Source: Bacteroides sp.
GTDB taxonomy: Bacteria > Bacteroidota > Bacteroidia > Bacteroidales > Bacteroidaceae
Assembly (NCBI GenBank): GCA_017472925.1
Contig: JAFUNS010000024.1
Location: 1-50,071 of the forward strand
Direction: 5' to 3'
DNA: 50,071 bases
The notes beneath the pieces are model-generated. The model was not told the origin of the DNA, did no database searches, and saw only the letters and a list, made by a program, of their open reading frames with translations. Positions 36,116 through 48,437 of this stretch are shown here, piece by piece. Positions within the stretch are counted from its first letter, which is position 1. Each line of letters starts with the position of its first letter. Made by a program: the position numbers and the translations under genes.

Positions 36116-37014
36116 GCGTTAATATAGGCAATTTAAAGCTCTCTAACCCGGTTATGACGGCTTCGGGTACATTTGGATATGGAAAGGAGTTTGAGGACTT
36201 TGTAGACCTGGAAAAGATTGGGGGTATCATTGTAAAGGGTACCACCCTGTACAGACGCGAGGGAAACCCCTATCCGCGTATGGCGGAAACACCCATGGGT
36301 ATGCTCAACGCCGTAGGGTTGCAAAATAAGGGGGTAGATTACTTCATCGAACAAATCTATCCGCAAATAAAGGATATACGCACCAACATGATTGTAAACG
36401 TGTCGGGGTCGGCTATCGAGGACTATGTACAGACGGCCGAGAAAATAAACGAATTGGAGGCTATACCTGCCATCGAATTGAACATCTCGTGCCCTAATGT
36501 AAAGCAGGGGGGGATGGCATTCGGGGTAACCGCTAAGGGTGCCGGCGAAGTGGTGAAGGCCGTACGCGAGGTGTATAAGAAAACCTTGATTGTAAAGCTC
36601 TCGCCCAACGTGACTGACATCACCGAAATAGCACGTGCCGCCGAGGCTTCCGGAGCCGATAGTGTGTCGCTGATCAATACCCTTTTGGGTATGGCTATCG
36701 ATGCCGAAAAGCGAGTACCGTTGCTCTCTACCGTGACCGGTGGTATGAGTGGGGCAGCTGTAAAACCCATCGCTTTGCGCATGGTGTGGCAAGTGTCGAA
36801 AGCGGTAAATATTCCTGTCATCGGATTGGGTGGTATCATGAATTGGAAGGATGCTGTTGAGTTCCTATTGGCGGGTGCTTCGGCCATTCAGATTGGTACG
36901 GCTAACTTCATAGATCCGGCCATTACCGTAAAGGTTGCCGAGGGGATAAACGACTATTTGGACCGTCATGGATTTACTTCTGTAAAGGATATTGTTGGTG
37001 GCTTAATTGTATAA
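36103..37014 (+). CDS. pyrD: Dihydroorotate dehydrogenase (NAD+), catalytic subunit
   Basis: This FMN barrel enzyme oxidises dihydroorotate to orotate in pyrimidine synthesis. The 303-aa protein starts [21 protein letters not shown]. It carries the catalytic cysteine of class 1 enzymes in [13 protein letters not shown], as in class 1B pairs with PyrK. The C-terminal [21 protein letters not shown] binds the FMN phosphate. The gene overlaps pyrK and ends before a strong hairpin. pyrB and pyrI are about 29 kb away, so the pathway is not in one operon. Confidence 0.97.
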   Translation: MADLSVNIGNLKLSNPVMTASGTFGYGKEFEDFVDLEKIGGIIVKGTTLYRREGNPYPRMAETPMGMLNAVGLQNKGVDYFIEQIYPQIKDIRTNMIVNVSGSAIEDYVQTAEKINELEAIPAIELNISCPNVKQGGMAFGVTAKGAGEVVKAVREVYKKTLIVKLSPNVTDITEIARAAEASGADSVSLINTLLGMAIDAEKRVPLLSTVTGGMSGAAVKPIALRMVWQVSKAVNIPVIGLGGIMNWKDAVEFLLAGASAIQIGTANFIDPAITVKVAEGINDYLDRHGFTSVKDIVGGLIV

Positions 37015-37039
37015 AATTATTTGTGAATATTTGATTGCT

Positions 37040-37086
37040 AAAAGCGGATGTTTTGGGAGGAAACTCTTAAAACATCCGCTTTTCTT
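37040..37086 (+). terminator. pyrKD terminator
   Basis: A perfect 15-bp stem (37040-37054 with 37069-37083; core AAAAGCGGATGTTTT) is followed by a T-rich tail, 26 bp after the pyrD stop. Confidence 0.92.
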
Positions 37087-37308
37087 ATTTGCTTATATTA
37101 CGATGTTGAGATGTTTCAAAATTAGTTGCACATGCAATTAATATTAAGGGTATAAAATGATAACTTTTTCGATGAATAGGGCCTTTTTTGATAAAAATCT
37201 CCCATTCCATCGAGGACTATATTAAGAAGGTATGTGGAAGGAAGCACTTGGTTTAGGGGCTAAAACTTCAAAGCAACTTTGGCGCTTGATTGATAAGAAA
37301 GAACAAAA
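37087..37308. other. Short intergenic stretch with possible coding relic
   Basis: Nothing firm is encoded here. A 36-codon frame from 37232 to 37342 reads MWKEALGLGAKTSKQLWRL and so on, and ends inside the trmD terminator. It looks protein-like but matches no family I know. It may be a gene relic or chance. Confidence 0.35.
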
Positions 37309-37350
37309 AAACGGATTCGCTTGGGAGAATTTTTATAAGTGAATCCGTTT
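37309..37350 (-). terminator. trmD terminator
   Basis: A 14-bp stem with one G-U pair (37309-37322 with 37337-37350), followed on the minus strand by a T-run, lies 16 bp beyond the trmD stop. Confidence 0.85.
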
Positions 37351-37366
37351 GATATGTAAGATAAAT

Positions 37367-40127
<2,761 letters not shown>

Positions 40128-40187
40128 CATTTTATATGAAAACTGTAAATAATGCATCTTTTTTATAGTAAAAACAGAAAAAAGTTG

Positions 40188-40195
40188 TACTTTTG
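40188..40195 (+). promoter_or_regulatory. dapA promoter -7 box
   Basis: TACTTTTG matches the consensus, 30 bp before the dapA ATG at 40226. It argues against an upstream in-frame start at 40193. Confidence 0.6.
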
Positions 40196-40225
40196 TATCC
40201 GTTGAATTGGAAATTGATAGAATTT

Positions 40226-41122
40226 ATGATACGTACAAGATTAAAGGGAATGGGAGTGGCTCTGATTACTCCTTTCAAAGAAGATGATAGTGTAGATTAT
40301 GATGCGTTGCTCCGCTTGGTGGATTACCAATTGCAGAATGGTACTGACTTTCTGTGTGTATTGGGTACCACAGCCGAAACTCCTACTTTGACCAGTGAAG
40401 AAAAACTCAAGATAAAGAATTTGGTAGTAGAACGTGTAAACGGACAATTACCCATCCTATTGGGGGTAGGGAGCAATTGTACACGTACCGTTATTGAAAC
40501 CTTGCACAACGAAGAGATGATGAGAGGGGTAGATGCAGTATTGGTAGCTGTACCTTATTATAATAAGCCTTCGCAAGAAGGATTGTATCAGCATTACAAG
40601 GCCATTGCCCAATCTACCGACTTGCCTATCGTACTTTATAATGTACCAGGACGTACAGGTGTGAACATGACTGCCGAAACCACTCTTCGATTGGCGCGTG
40701 AGTTTGACAATATTGTAGCCATCAAGGAAGCATCGGGTAACATTACCCAGATGGACGATATCATTAAGAACAAGCCTGCTAACTTTGATGTGATTTCGGG
40801 TGATGATGGTATTACTTTCCCATTGATTACCTTGGGAGCAGTAGGGGTTATTTCGGTTATTGGTAATGCATTCCCCCGTGAATTTAGTCGGATGACTCGT
40901 TTGGCCTTGCAAGGTGATTATAACAATGCATTGACCATTCATCATAAGTTTACCGAATTGTTTAGTTTATTGTTTGTAGATGGTAATCCTGCTGGTGTTA
41001 AGGCTATGCTGAATGTAATGGGGTTGATTGACAACAAGTTGCGTTTACCGTTGGTGCCTACTCGTATTACCACTTTCGAGAAGATGCGTGCCATTTTGGA
41101 CGAGTTGAACATCAAATGTTGA
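40226..41122 (+). CDS. dapA: 4-hydroxy-tetrahydrodipicolinate synthase
   Basis: This aldolase-type enzyme condenses pyruvate with aspartate semialdehyde in lysine and diaminopimelate synthesis, supplying peptidoglycan. The 298-aa protein has the family start GMGVALITPF, the GTTAETPTL pyruvate loop, Y139 in LYNVPGRTG, and the Schiff-base lysine K167 in VAIKEASGN. Intact. The deacetylase gene follows 32 bp later and may be co-transcribed. Confidence 0.97.
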   Translation: MIRTRLKGMGVALITPFKEDDSVDYDALLRLVDYQLQNGTDFLCVLGTTAETPTLTSEEKLKIKNLVVERVNGQLPILLGVGSNCTRTVIETLHNEEMMRGVDAVLVAVPYYNKPSQEGLYQHYKAIAQSTDLPIVLYNVPGRTGVNMTAETTLRLAREFDNIVAIKEASGNITQMDDIIKNKPANFDVISGDDGITFPLITLGAVGVISVIGNAFPREFSRMTRLALQGDYNNALTIHHKFTELFSLLFVDGNPAGVKAMLNVMGLIDNKLRLPLVPTRITTFEKMRAILDELNIKC

Positions 41123-41154
41123 TTGGAGAAGAAATCTAAATAAAGCCTGAACAT

Positions 41155-41856
41155 ATGAAGAATTTTATCCTAACCCTTATTGCTGCATGCTTGTTTATGA
41201 GTTGTGGGCAAACAAAGAAATCGACTGAACAACAAGAAAATAGTAAATTGATAGCCTTGAGTTTTGATGATGGTCCCAATACCACTACTACCGTCAAGAT
41301 GCTTGATATGTTGGAAAAACATGGGGTAGTGGGCTCTTTCTTTGTTATTGGTAACAACATAAACGATTCGAGTGCAGTAGTGATGAAACGTGCTTATGAT
41401 ATGGGATGTGATATTCAAAACCATTCGCAGACACATACTGCTATGCCTAACCTTACCGACCAGCAAATAAAGGACGAAATAGCTTATACATCAGATATGG
41501 TGGAAAAGTATGTAGGCGTTCGCCCCACTTTCTTCCGTCCTCCCTATATTGCGGTAAATCAAACCATGTACGACAACATAGAATTACCTTTTATTTGTGG
41601 TGTAGGATGCAATGATTGGGAACCAGAAGTTACGGCTGCCCAACGTGCCGAAATGGTAATCAATAATGCGGCTGACGGACAAATAGTCTTGTTGCATGAT
41701 TTTGCAGGCAATGATTCAACGGTAGCGGCTCTTGATGTAATTATTCCAGCTCTGAAAGAACAAGGATATAAGTTTGTAACCGTGCCCGAGTTGTTCAAGG
41801 CCAAGAATGTTACTTCTGAACGTAACAAACTATATAGTAATGTTTTGACTGATTAG
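41155..41856 (+). CDS. Polysaccharide deacetylase (NodB homology) lipoprotein
   Basis: This is a carbohydrate esterase family 4 protein, removing N- or O-acetyl groups from glycans such as peptidoglycan or polysaccharide. The signal ends in FMSC (Cys17), predicting a lipid anchor. The NodB motifs are visible: SFDDGP with the catalytic base and metal Asp, HSQTH with the metal histidines, RPPY, and IVLLHDF near the end. At 233 aa it is a compact single domain. It lies after dapA and before a hairpin terminator. The real substrate is not evident. Confidence 0.9.
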   Translation: MKNFILTLIAACLFMSCGQTKKSTEQQENSKLIALSFDDGPNTTTTVKMLDMLEKHGVVGSFFVIGNNINDSSAVVMKRAYDMGCDIQNHSQTHTAMPNLTDQQIKDEIAYTSDMVEKYVGVRPTFFRPPYIAVNQTMYDNIELPFICGVGCNDWEPEVTAAQRAEMVINNAADGQIVLLHDFAGNDSTVAALDVIIPALKEQGYKFVTVPELFKAKNVTSERNKLYSNVLTD

Positions 41857-41912
41857 TAACAACGTTTTTTTGTAAGTAGATACGTATTTCTTTGATAAAT
41901 AATAAAAAAAAA

Positions 41913-41945
41913 GATCGCCAACATTTTTGCTGGCGATTTCTTCTT
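41913..41945. terminator. Terminator between deacetylase and gcvP
   Basis: An ATCGCCA/TGGCGAT stem (41914-41920 with 41931-41937) has A-rich DNA on one side and T-rich on the other, so it can serve both converging genes. Confidence 0.75.
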
Positions 41946-41963
41946 TTTGTATCTATAAATACT

Positions 41964-44822
41964 TTATTCGAATTTTCCGTAACGGGTAGGCAATAACTTA
42001 CGGTCGCCCAATGTGTTATCTACACGTGCCACATTAATCCAGAACTTGTTTTCACGAACAGAATCGATTGGATAAGCAGCTTTTGCACGGCTATAGCTAT
42101 GTGTCCATTCGTCGGCTACCACTTCGTATTCAGGGTGTGGAGCGTTAACGAGTACATTATCGGCTTTGTCTGCACGTCCGTCTTTCACTTCCTGAATTTC
42201 TTCCCAAATGGTAAGCATCACCTTTACGAAATTATCGAGCTCCCATAAACTTTCACTTTCGGTAGGCTCAATCATGAGGGTACCGTGTACAGGGAAGGAA
42301 AGGGTAGGTGCATGATAGCCATAGTCCATCAAACGTTTGGCGATATCGTTTTCGCTGATGCCGGCCATATCGTGTAGATAGCGGCAGTCCAAAATCATTT
42401 CATGCCCAACGAATCCGGTTGCACCACTATATACAATTCCATAAGTGTCTTTGAAACAAGCTGCTAAGTAGTTGGCGCTCAGGATGGCGGTTTTTGTTGC
42501 GCGTGTCAGACCTTCGGCTCCCATCATACAGATATATCCATAAGTGATAGGCAAGATACCGGCACTACCGAATGGAGCGGCCGATACTTGGTTGGCATCG
42601 TTACCGAAGGATACATGTCCAGGTAAGAAAGGAACCAAATGTTCGGCTACACAAACGGGGCCTACCCCTGGACCACCACCACCGTGAGGACTTGCAAAGG
42701 TCTTGTGTAAGTTGAGATGACATACGTCGGCACCAATAGTGCCTGGATTGGTCAATCCCACTTGAGCGTTCATGTTGGCACCATCCATATATACTTGTGC
42801 GCCACATGCGTGGATGATTTCACAAATCTTGGCTATTTCGGGTTCAAATATACCGTGAGTGGATGGATAGGTAATCATGAGAGCAGCCAAATCATCCTTG
42901 TTGGCTTCAGCTTTGGCACGGAGGTCTTCTACATCGACATTTCCTTTTTCATCGCAGGCGCAAGTAACCGTTGTATATCCACATTGAATAGCCGATGCTG
43001 GGTTAGTACCGTGTGCCGATGCTGGAATCAGAATCTTGTTACGATGGCCTTGTCCGATACTTTCCAAGTATGCGCGAATAATGCGTAAACCAGTGTATTC
43101 GCCAGCTGCACCTGAGTTAGGTTGAAGTGTTACACCAGCAAAACCGGTAATTATACCGAGTTGGTTGCTAAGATTTTCAATCAGTTCTTGATAACCCTTG
43201 GTTTGGTCTTCGGGAGCCAGCGGGTGGATATTCATCCAACCGGCATTGCTTAACGGAAGCATTTCTTGTGCGGCATTCAATTTCATGGTACACGATCCAA
43301 GTGAAATCATAGAGTGTGCCAATGAGATGTCCTTACGTTCCAAACGTTTGATGTATCGCATCATTTCGGTTTCTGTATGATACATGTTGAATACCTCGTG
43401 GGTGAGGTAAGGGGTTTGGCGTACCAGTTCCTTATCGAGTGAAAGGGATTCTGTGATTTCAGTGATTTCTGTAATTTCTTGGAAAGGTTCTTCGGCCGCA
43501 ATCGAAAAGATGGAAAGCAATACATTAATCTTCTTCAAATCTGTGGCTTCGTCTATACTGATACCCACTTCACCATTTTCGTAATAGCGCAGATTCACTT
43601 CTTTGCTTAAAGCGATAGTACGTAATTTTGATTGGGTTACATGTTCGGGCAGAGTGAGGTGTAACGTATCGAAGAAAGAGGTGTTATGTTGGATGTAACC
43701 AAGCTTGCATAAAGCTTTACATAAGTAAGTGGCGATACCATGAATGCGTGCGGCTATATTTTTGATACCTTCCTGACCATGATATACGGCATAAAAACCA
43801 GCCATGGTTGCCAACAATGCCTGAGCGGTACAAATATTGGAAGTGGCCTTTTCGCGCTTGATGTGTTGCTCGCGGGTTTGGAGAGCCATTCGGTATGCTA
43901 TCTTTCCGTATTTGTCTTTTGAAAGACCAATGATACGGCCCGGCATATTACGTTTGAATTCGTCACGGGTAGCAAAATAAGCTGCCGAAGGACCACCGTA
44001 GAACATTGGGATACCCAATCGTTGGCTACTTCCGAATACGATGTCTGCTCCCCATTCGCCGGGAGGTACTAGAAGGGCAAGGCTCAGGATATCTGCATCT
44101 ACAGCCACTTTACAATGGGCGGCATGTGCCTTTTCTACAAATTCACGATAATCTTCTACATTACCGTTAGAATTAGGATATTGGATGATGCAACCAAAAA
44201 TATCGGGGGAAAATTCTAACTCTTTATAATTACCTAATCGGATAATCATTCCTTGTGGAATTACACGGGTACGGATTACGGAAAGATTTTGCGGGAAGAT
44301 GTTTTCGTCAATAAACAATACGTTGGCACCATTCTTTTGTTGTTCGCGACTACGAAGTGCATACATCATTGCGGCGGCTTCGGCAGCAGCGGTTGCTTCA
44401 TCAAGCAGAGAACAATTGGCCAATGGCATGGCGGTAAGGTCGGAAATAACGGTTTGGAAGTTTAGTAGAGCTTCCAATCGGCCTTGTGATACTTCAGTTT
44501 GGTAGGGAGTGTAGGATGTGTACCATACAGGGTTTTCGAATACATTGCGTTGGATTACAGCTGGGGTAATAGAATCGTACCATCCCATTCCGATGTATGA
44601 AGTATATAGTTTGTTTTTGGCGGCTAATCCATTGATATGTTCAGCAAATGCTCGTTCAGTCATAGGAGCGGCCAATGGCAAAGGCTCTTTCAAACGAATA
44701 TTGGCTGGGATTGTTTTATTGATCAATTCGTCAAGGCTTTCTACACCTATCTTCTCGAGCATAACGGGCAGATCGGATTCTTGTATGCCATTGTGGCGGT
44801 TGGTTAATAAATCTGTTTTCAT
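41964..44822 (-). CDS. gcvP: Glycine dehydrogenase (decarboxylating), P-protein
   Basis: This is the P-protein of the glycine cleavage system; it decarboxylates glycine and passes the aminomethyl group to the H-protein lipoyl arm. The 952-aa single-chain form joins both halves. The N-terminal half begins MLEKIGVESLDELI, and the C-terminal half carries the PLP lysine in HLNLHKTFASPHGGGGPG. The linker between halves contains EITEITEITES, made by a 9-bp tandem repeat. It is the third gene of a run after rsmG and an MBL hydrolase. The T, H and L proteins are not in view. Confidence 0.96.
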   Translation of the reverse strand: MKTDLLTNRHNGIQESDLPVMLEKIGVESLDELINKTIPANIRLKEPLPLAAPMTERAFAEHINGLAAKNKLYTSYIGMGWYDSITPAVIQRNVFENPVWYTSYTPYQTEVSQGRLEALLNFQTVISDLTAMPLANCSLLDEATAAAEAAAMMYALRSREQQKNGANVLFIDENIFPQNLSVIRTRVIPQGMIIRLGNYKELEFSPDIFGCIIQYPNSNGNVEDYREFVEKAHAAHCKVAVDADILSLALLVPPGEWGADIVFGSSQRLGIPMFYGGPSAAYFATRDEFKRNMPGRIIGLSKDKYGKIAYRMALQTREQHIKREKATSNICTAQALLATMAGFYAVYHGQEGIKNIAARIHGIATYLCKALCKLGYIQHNTSFFDTLHLTLPEHVTQSKLRTIALSKEVNLRYYENGEVGISIDEATDLKKINVLLSIFSIAAEEPFQEITEITEITESLSLDKELVRQTPYLTHEVFNMYHTETEMMRYIKRLERKDISLAHSMISLGSCTMKLNAAQEMLPLSNAGWMNIHPLAPEDQTKGYQELIENLSNQLGIITGFAGVTLQPNSGAAGEYTGLRIIRAYLESIGQGHRNKILIPASAHGTNPASAIQCGYTTVTCACDEKGNVDVEDLRAKAEANKDDLAALMITYPSTHGIFEPEIAKICEIIHACGAQVYMDGANMNAQVGLTNPGTIGADVCHLNLHKTFASPHGGGGPGVGPVCVAEHLVPFLPGHVSFGNDANQVSAAPFGSAGILPITYGYICMMGAEGLTRATKTAILSANYLAACFKDTYGIVYSGATGFVGHEMILDCRYLHDMAGISENDIAKRLMDYGYHAPTLSFPVHGTLMIEPTESESLWELDNFVKVMLTIWEEIQEVKDGRADKADNVLVNAPHPEYEVVADEWTHSYSRAKAAYPIDSVRENKFWINVARVDNTLGDRKLLPTRYGKFE

Positions 44823-44840
44823 GGTATGATATTTTAAATA

Positions 44841-45479
44841 TTATCTAAAAAAAGGATTCTGAGTTTTTTCATCCCCGATGGTGGTAGGAGCTCCATGTCC
44901 CGGGTAAACGATGGTTTCGTTCGGGAGTACGAACAAACGGCTGCAAATATGTTCTCTGAGTTCGTCGAAATTACCTCCTGTAAGGTCTGCTCGGCCTATG
45001 CTTCCTTGAAAGAGTACATCACCACTGAACAAGCAACCGTCTTCTTTGCAATAATAAACCATGCTGCCTGGTGAGTGGCCGGGTACGTGGATGGCTTCAA
45101 GAACGGTATGTCCAAATTGAATTTGGTCACCATCGCAAATGTACTTACCGAGTGGGGCGGGGGCTTCGTTCATCTGAAGCCCGAACATGCGACTTTGTGC
45201 GTATGCCTGATCTAACCAGAATTCATCTTGTTGACTGGCTTCGGCTTTCAATCCAAATTCGCGCAAAATGAAAGGATTGCCAAATACATGATCTATATGT
45301 AGATGGGTATTGAGTAAACGGGTTAGCTTCAGCCCTTCTTTTTCAATGAAGTTTTTGAAAGCTTGTCTTTCTTCTTCGTAAAAGCAAGCAGGGTCTATGA
45401 CAGCTGCTTCCTTTGTATCGTCCCATAATATGTAGCAGTTTACGGGAAACATATTGAATTCGAATTTCTTTATCTTCAT
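44841..45479 (-). CDS. MBL-fold metallo-hydrolase (glyoxalase II-like)
   Basis: This is a cytosolic zinc hydrolase of the metallo-beta-lactamase fold, 212 aa, close to the glyoxalase II-like group that hydrolyses thioesters. The metal site HLHIDH (within NTHLHIDHVFG), the VPGHSPGS histidine, the GDVLF aspartate and the YPGHG histidine are all present. It lies 4 bp after the rsmG stop and 18 bp before gcvP. The physiological substrate is unknown. Confidence 0.9.
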   Translation of the reverse strand: MKIKKFEFNMFPVNCYILWDDTKEAAVIDPACFYEEERQAFKNFIEKEGLKLTRLLNTHLHIDHVFGNPFILREFGLKAEASQQDEFWLDQAYAQSRMFGLQMNEAPAPLGKYICDGDQIQFGHTVLEAIHVPGHSPGSMVYYCKEDGCLFSGDVLFQGSIGRADLTGGNFDELREHICSRLFVLPNETIVYPGHGAPTTIGDEKTQNPFFR

Positions 45480-45483
45480 AGCG

Positions 45484-46107
45484 CTATACTACTGGTACAT
45501 AAACAACTTTCTTCGTTTCGAAAAACTCTTCCGTAAAGTCATCTTTCAATTCATGGAAAATGGTTTGGTGTTTTACGGGCATTATTTCTTTCTCAAGTTC
45601 GCCGCCTTTCAAACAAATCAATCCGTTGGGTATGGCATTGTGTTGTTCTTTGGTGATGTTCTTGCGAATAATTTTCAATAAATCGGTCAAGGGCATAACA
45701 GCACGGCTAACGACAAAATCGAACATTTGTTTTTCTTCTTCAGCTCGGCAATGGCGGAAACTGACATTTTCCAGACCTATGGCATGAGCTACCTCGGTAG
45801 CTACCTTTACTTTTTTGCCTATACTGTCAACTAGATGGAAACTAACTTCAGGGAATAAGATGGCTAAAGGGATGCCGGGAAATCCACCGCCTGTACCCAA
45901 ATCCATGATACGGGTATGAGGCGTAAATTGAATGAAACGGGCTATACCAAGGGAGTGGAGCACATGGTGTTCGTAAAGGTTGGTGATATCTTTACGTGAT
46001 ATCACGTTTATCTTACTATTCCAATCCAAATACAGGTCATATAGAGCTGCAAATTGTTCTTTTTGCTTGTCAGTTAGATTGGTAAAATATTTAGTTATTA
46101 ATTCCAT
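45484..46107 (-). CDS. rsmG: 16S rRNA (guanine527-N7)-methyltransferase
   Basis: This SAM-dependent enzyme methylates G527 of 16S rRNA. The 207-aa protein has NVISRKDITNLYEHHVLHSL and the SAM-binding MDLGTGGGFPGIPLAI, followed by FHLVDSIGKKV. I start it at 46107 (MELITKYF), which fits the family; the longer frame to 46239 is not conserved and covers its own -7 box (TATATTTG, 46138-46131). It heads the run rsmG, MBL hydrolase, gcvP. Confidence 0.95.
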   Translation of the reverse strand: MELITKYFTNLTDKQKEQFAALYDLYLDWNSKINVISRKDITNLYEHHVLHSLGIARFIQFTPHTRIMDLGTGGGFPGIPLAILFPEVSFHLVDSIGKKVKVATEVAHAIGLENVSFRHCRAEEEKQMFDFVVSRAVMPLTDLLKIIRKNITKEQHNAIPNGLICLKGGELEKEIMPVKHQTIFHELKDDFTEEFFETKKVVYVPVV

Positions 46108-46130
46108 AATCTTATAACTGATATTTTGTA

Positions 46131-46138
46131 CAAATATA
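46131..46138 (-). promoter_or_regulatory. rsmG operon promoter -7 box
   Basis: TATATTTG on the minus strand lies 24 bp before the rsmG ATG at 46107. No clear -33 box. Confidence 0.55.
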
Positions 46139-46216
46139 GAATAAGTTTTTGGAATTACATCATAGAATGGATAGATTTTCAGAATAAAAGTCAAATATAG
46201 GACATTGTCAAAGATG

Positions 46217-46834
46217 TCACCCATTGAAAAGCAAGTCAAATGTCTTGCGTAACTGTTCTTTATCCTTAATTATTTTCCGGAGTTCTTCCAGTTGCTTTGC
46301 GTTTTCTGATTCTGGTATCCATAACTTAAGGTAACCTCCTTCAGCATATTTTTCTTGCAAATGTTCACAAAAACGAAGGTATTGTTCTTCCTTTTTAAGC
46401 TTAGGATAATGGGAGAGGCCATATTGTATGGTACGAAGTAAAATGGAATGTGGGGAAATAAGACGGTCGGCTTCGGCTACAATTTTTCCATAAATGCTTC
46501 GTGGAGTATGTTTGTTAGAGGCCCGATGGTCTTCTACGGCTTCGGCCATAATGGCAATTTGTTCTTCATTGAACCATTGGCGTAAAGTTTGGTTGTTGCG
46601 TATCATTTCTCCTGATACAATGTGATGATATTCACGTCCTTGACATAATCCGATGTCATGAAAAGCGGCAATAGTATATACCATAGCCGTATTAACAGGG
46701 TAATACTTTGCTAATTTCAGACTTTCCTCGATGACATTCCGCACATGTTCCGTTTGGTGTGCTCTGTCAAAAGTGGTGTATAGAGGAATAATTTCTTTTT
46801 CTATGTATGATTGGAGGGAAATAAATGTATTCAT
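46217..46834 (-). CDS. HD-domain protein (putative phosphohydrolase)
   Basis: This 205-aa protein has an HD domain, the fold of metal-dependent phosphohydrolases acting on nucleotides or phosphate esters. Metal-site segments are HQTEHVRNVIEE, AAFHDIGLCQG with the HD pair, and AVEDHRASN. No attached synthetase or receiver domain is present. It has its own -7 box (TATCTTTG, 46858-46851 on the minus strand) and stands 110 bp before rsmG. The substrate is unknown. Confidence 0.88.
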   Translation of the reverse strand: MNTFISLQSYIEKEIIPLYTTFDRAHQTEHVRNVIEESLKLAKYYPVNTAMVYTIAAFHDIGLCQGREYHHIVSGEMIRNNQTLRQWFNEEQIAIMAEAVEDHRASNKHTPRSIYGKIVAEADRLISPHSILLRTIQYGLSHYPKLKKEEQYLRFCEHLQEKYAEGGYLKLWIPESENAKQLEELRKIIKDKEQLRKTFDLLFNG

Positions 46835-46850
46835 ATGTTTATTAATTACG

Positions 46851-46858
46851 CAAAGATA
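46851..46858 (-). promoter_or_regulatory. HD-gene promoter -7 box
   Basis: TATCTTTG on the minus strand, 17 bp before the start at 46834, is a perfect TAnnTTTG match. Confidence 0.6.
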
Positions 46859-46988
46859 AAGATTGTTGTTGGATTATGTATAGTCGGAATGGGAAATTCA
46901 CTAATAATATAAATAGGTTAAAGATAATGCAATCCTTAATAAATGTTATATTATAGTTCTATGTAATGCAAGGTACTACTATTTTACA

Positions 46989-46996
46989 TACATTTG
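46989..46996 (+). promoter_or_regulatory. PadR-PspC promoter -7 box
   Basis: TACATTTG lies 25 bp before the PadR ATG at 47021, which supports that start over an in-frame ATG at 46994 inside the promoter. Confidence 0.55.
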
Positions 46997-47020
46997 TGCC
47001 ATACAAAGAATAGAAACGTT

Positions 47021-47347
47021 ATGAATGTAGACAATGTACGCTCGCAAATGCGCAAGGGGATGCTGGAATATTGCATTTTGTTATTGCTTCATAAGGAGGC
47101 ATCGTATGCTTCAGACATCATTCTGAAACTGAAGGAAGCACACCTTATTGTGGTAGAAGGAACCCTATATCCGTTGCTTACCCGATTGAAGAATGATAAT
47201 TTGTTGGCTTACGAATGGGTGGAATCTACACAAGGACCACCACGCAAATATTATACACTCACCCCAGATGGGGAACTTTTCCTTCAAGGTTTGGAAGAAG
47301 CCTGGAGCGAACTGAGCAACACCGTGAATCATATAAAGAACAATTAA
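47021..47347 (+). CDS. PadR-family transcriptional regulator
   Basis: This is a 108-aa winged-helix repressor of the PadR family. It begins NVDNVRSQMRKGMLEYCILLLL and has the wing segment VVEGTLYPLLTRLKNDNLL and the YYTLTPDGELF strand. It is the short form with only the DNA-binding domain and a terminal helix. It precedes a PspC-domain gene by 25 bp, a pairing common in Bacteroidetes and Firmicutes in which the regulator probably controls both genes in response to envelope stress; the trigger is not known here. Confidence 0.92.
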   Translation: MNVDNVRSQMRKGMLEYCILLLLHKEASYASDIILKLKEAHLIVVEGTLYPLLTRLKNDNLLAYEWVESTQGPPRKYYTLTPDGELFLQGLEEAWSELSNTVNHIKNN

Positions 47348-47372
47348 AGTTGGACAACAAAAAACAACCCAT

Positions 47373-48425
47373 ATGAAAAAGACATTTACCGTAAACTTGA
47401 ACGGCACTGTTTATCACATTGATGAAGATGCCTATGAACTGCTTGACAATTATTTAAGTAACCTACGTATCCACTTCAGTAAGGAAGAGGGAGCCGAAGA
47501 AATTGTGCACGATATGGAAGCACGTATCTCCGAACTCTTCAGCGAACGATTGAAAGAGGGAAAACAAGTGATTACCATTGTTGATGTAGAAGAAATCATT
47601 GCGCAAATGGGTAAACCCGAAGACTTGTCGGATGATGAACCGATGGAAAAAGAATCGCCCGTAAACTCCTCAGAAAAGGAAAGAGGCCCCAAACGTCTGT
47701 TCCGTGATGCAGACAACAAAGTGCTGGGAGGTGTATGTTCTGGGGTAGCTGCCTATATGGGATGGGACATTACTATAACCCGTCTGATTTTTCTCATATT
47801 AGGTTTTTTTGTGAAAGGATTTATCATAGTCTATATTGTGATGTGGTTTGTTATTCCCGAAGCTACTACAGCAACCGAAAAACTTTTCATGAAGGGAATC
47901 AAAGCTAATGTAAAGAATATAGGCGAAACCGTAACCGAAGGATTCGAGAAAGTTAACGATGTGGTTCGTTCGGAACAAACGAAAAGCACCATGCAAAAGA
48001 TAGGTGAGGGGATTGTTAATGTAGCCGGATTCCTAATAAAGTGCATATTGGTTATTGCAGCTGTATGTGCCGCACCGATTTTATTCATTCTGCTGATTGT
48101 GTTCTTCTCGTTACTCATGGCTACTACGGGTGTAATTGCGGCTACCCCTTCTATTTTATACGAAATAATGCCTCACGTAGATTGGACTTTCCTTTCTACC
48201 TCGCCTACAGGAGCCGTAATATTGGCGCTATGTGGTATCTTGATTATTGGTTTGCCAATTATCGGTATTATACATATCTTGATGAGTACTTTTGGGGGTT
48301 GGCGTCCTATGTCAGTAGGTACCCGAATTGCCTTTATCTGCATTTGGTTCTTTGCACTTTGCGGTGCTTTGTACCTCTTGTTTATATTGAACGCACCGTT
48401 TATTTGGCAGAATGTCAACTTTTAA
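47373..48425 (+). CDS. PspC-domain membrane protein
   Basis: This is a 350-aa inner-membrane protein. The N-terminal cytosolic part (about 1-105) holds a conserved helical segment (YHIDEDAYELLDNYLSNLRIHF) and DVEEIIAQMGKPEDLSDDE, often found in PadR-linked proteins. The PspC domain follows at about 108-168 (KRLFRDADNKVLGGVCSGVAAYMGWD, with the hydrophobic stretch after it). Three or four more hydrophobic segments fill the C-terminal half. It likely reports on or stabilises the membrane together with the upstream PadR repressor. Confidence 0.9.
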   Translation: MKKTFTVNLNGTVYHIDEDAYELLDNYLSNLRIHFSKEEGAEEIVHDMEARISELFSERLKEGKQVITIVDVEEIIAQMGKPEDLSDDEPMEKESPVNSSEKERGPKRLFRDADNKVLGGVCSGVAAYMGWDITITRLIFLILGFFVKGFIIVYIVMWFVIPEATTATEKLFMKGIKANVKNIGETVTEGFEKVNDVVRSEQTKSTMQKIGEGIVNVAGFLIKCILVIAAVCAAPILFILLIVFFSLLMATTGVIAATPSILYEIMPHVDWTFLSTSPTGAVILALCGILIIGLPIIGIIHILMSTFGGWRPMSVGTRIAFICIWFFALCGALYLLFILNAPFIWQNVNF

Positions 48426-48437
48426 AGAAAAATATCG

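Noticed and set aside
44823-44840. Glycine riboswitch before gcvP
   Set aside because: Only 18 bp separate gcvP from the upstream gene, and no tandem glycine-aptamer pattern is visible there or upstream of rsmG.
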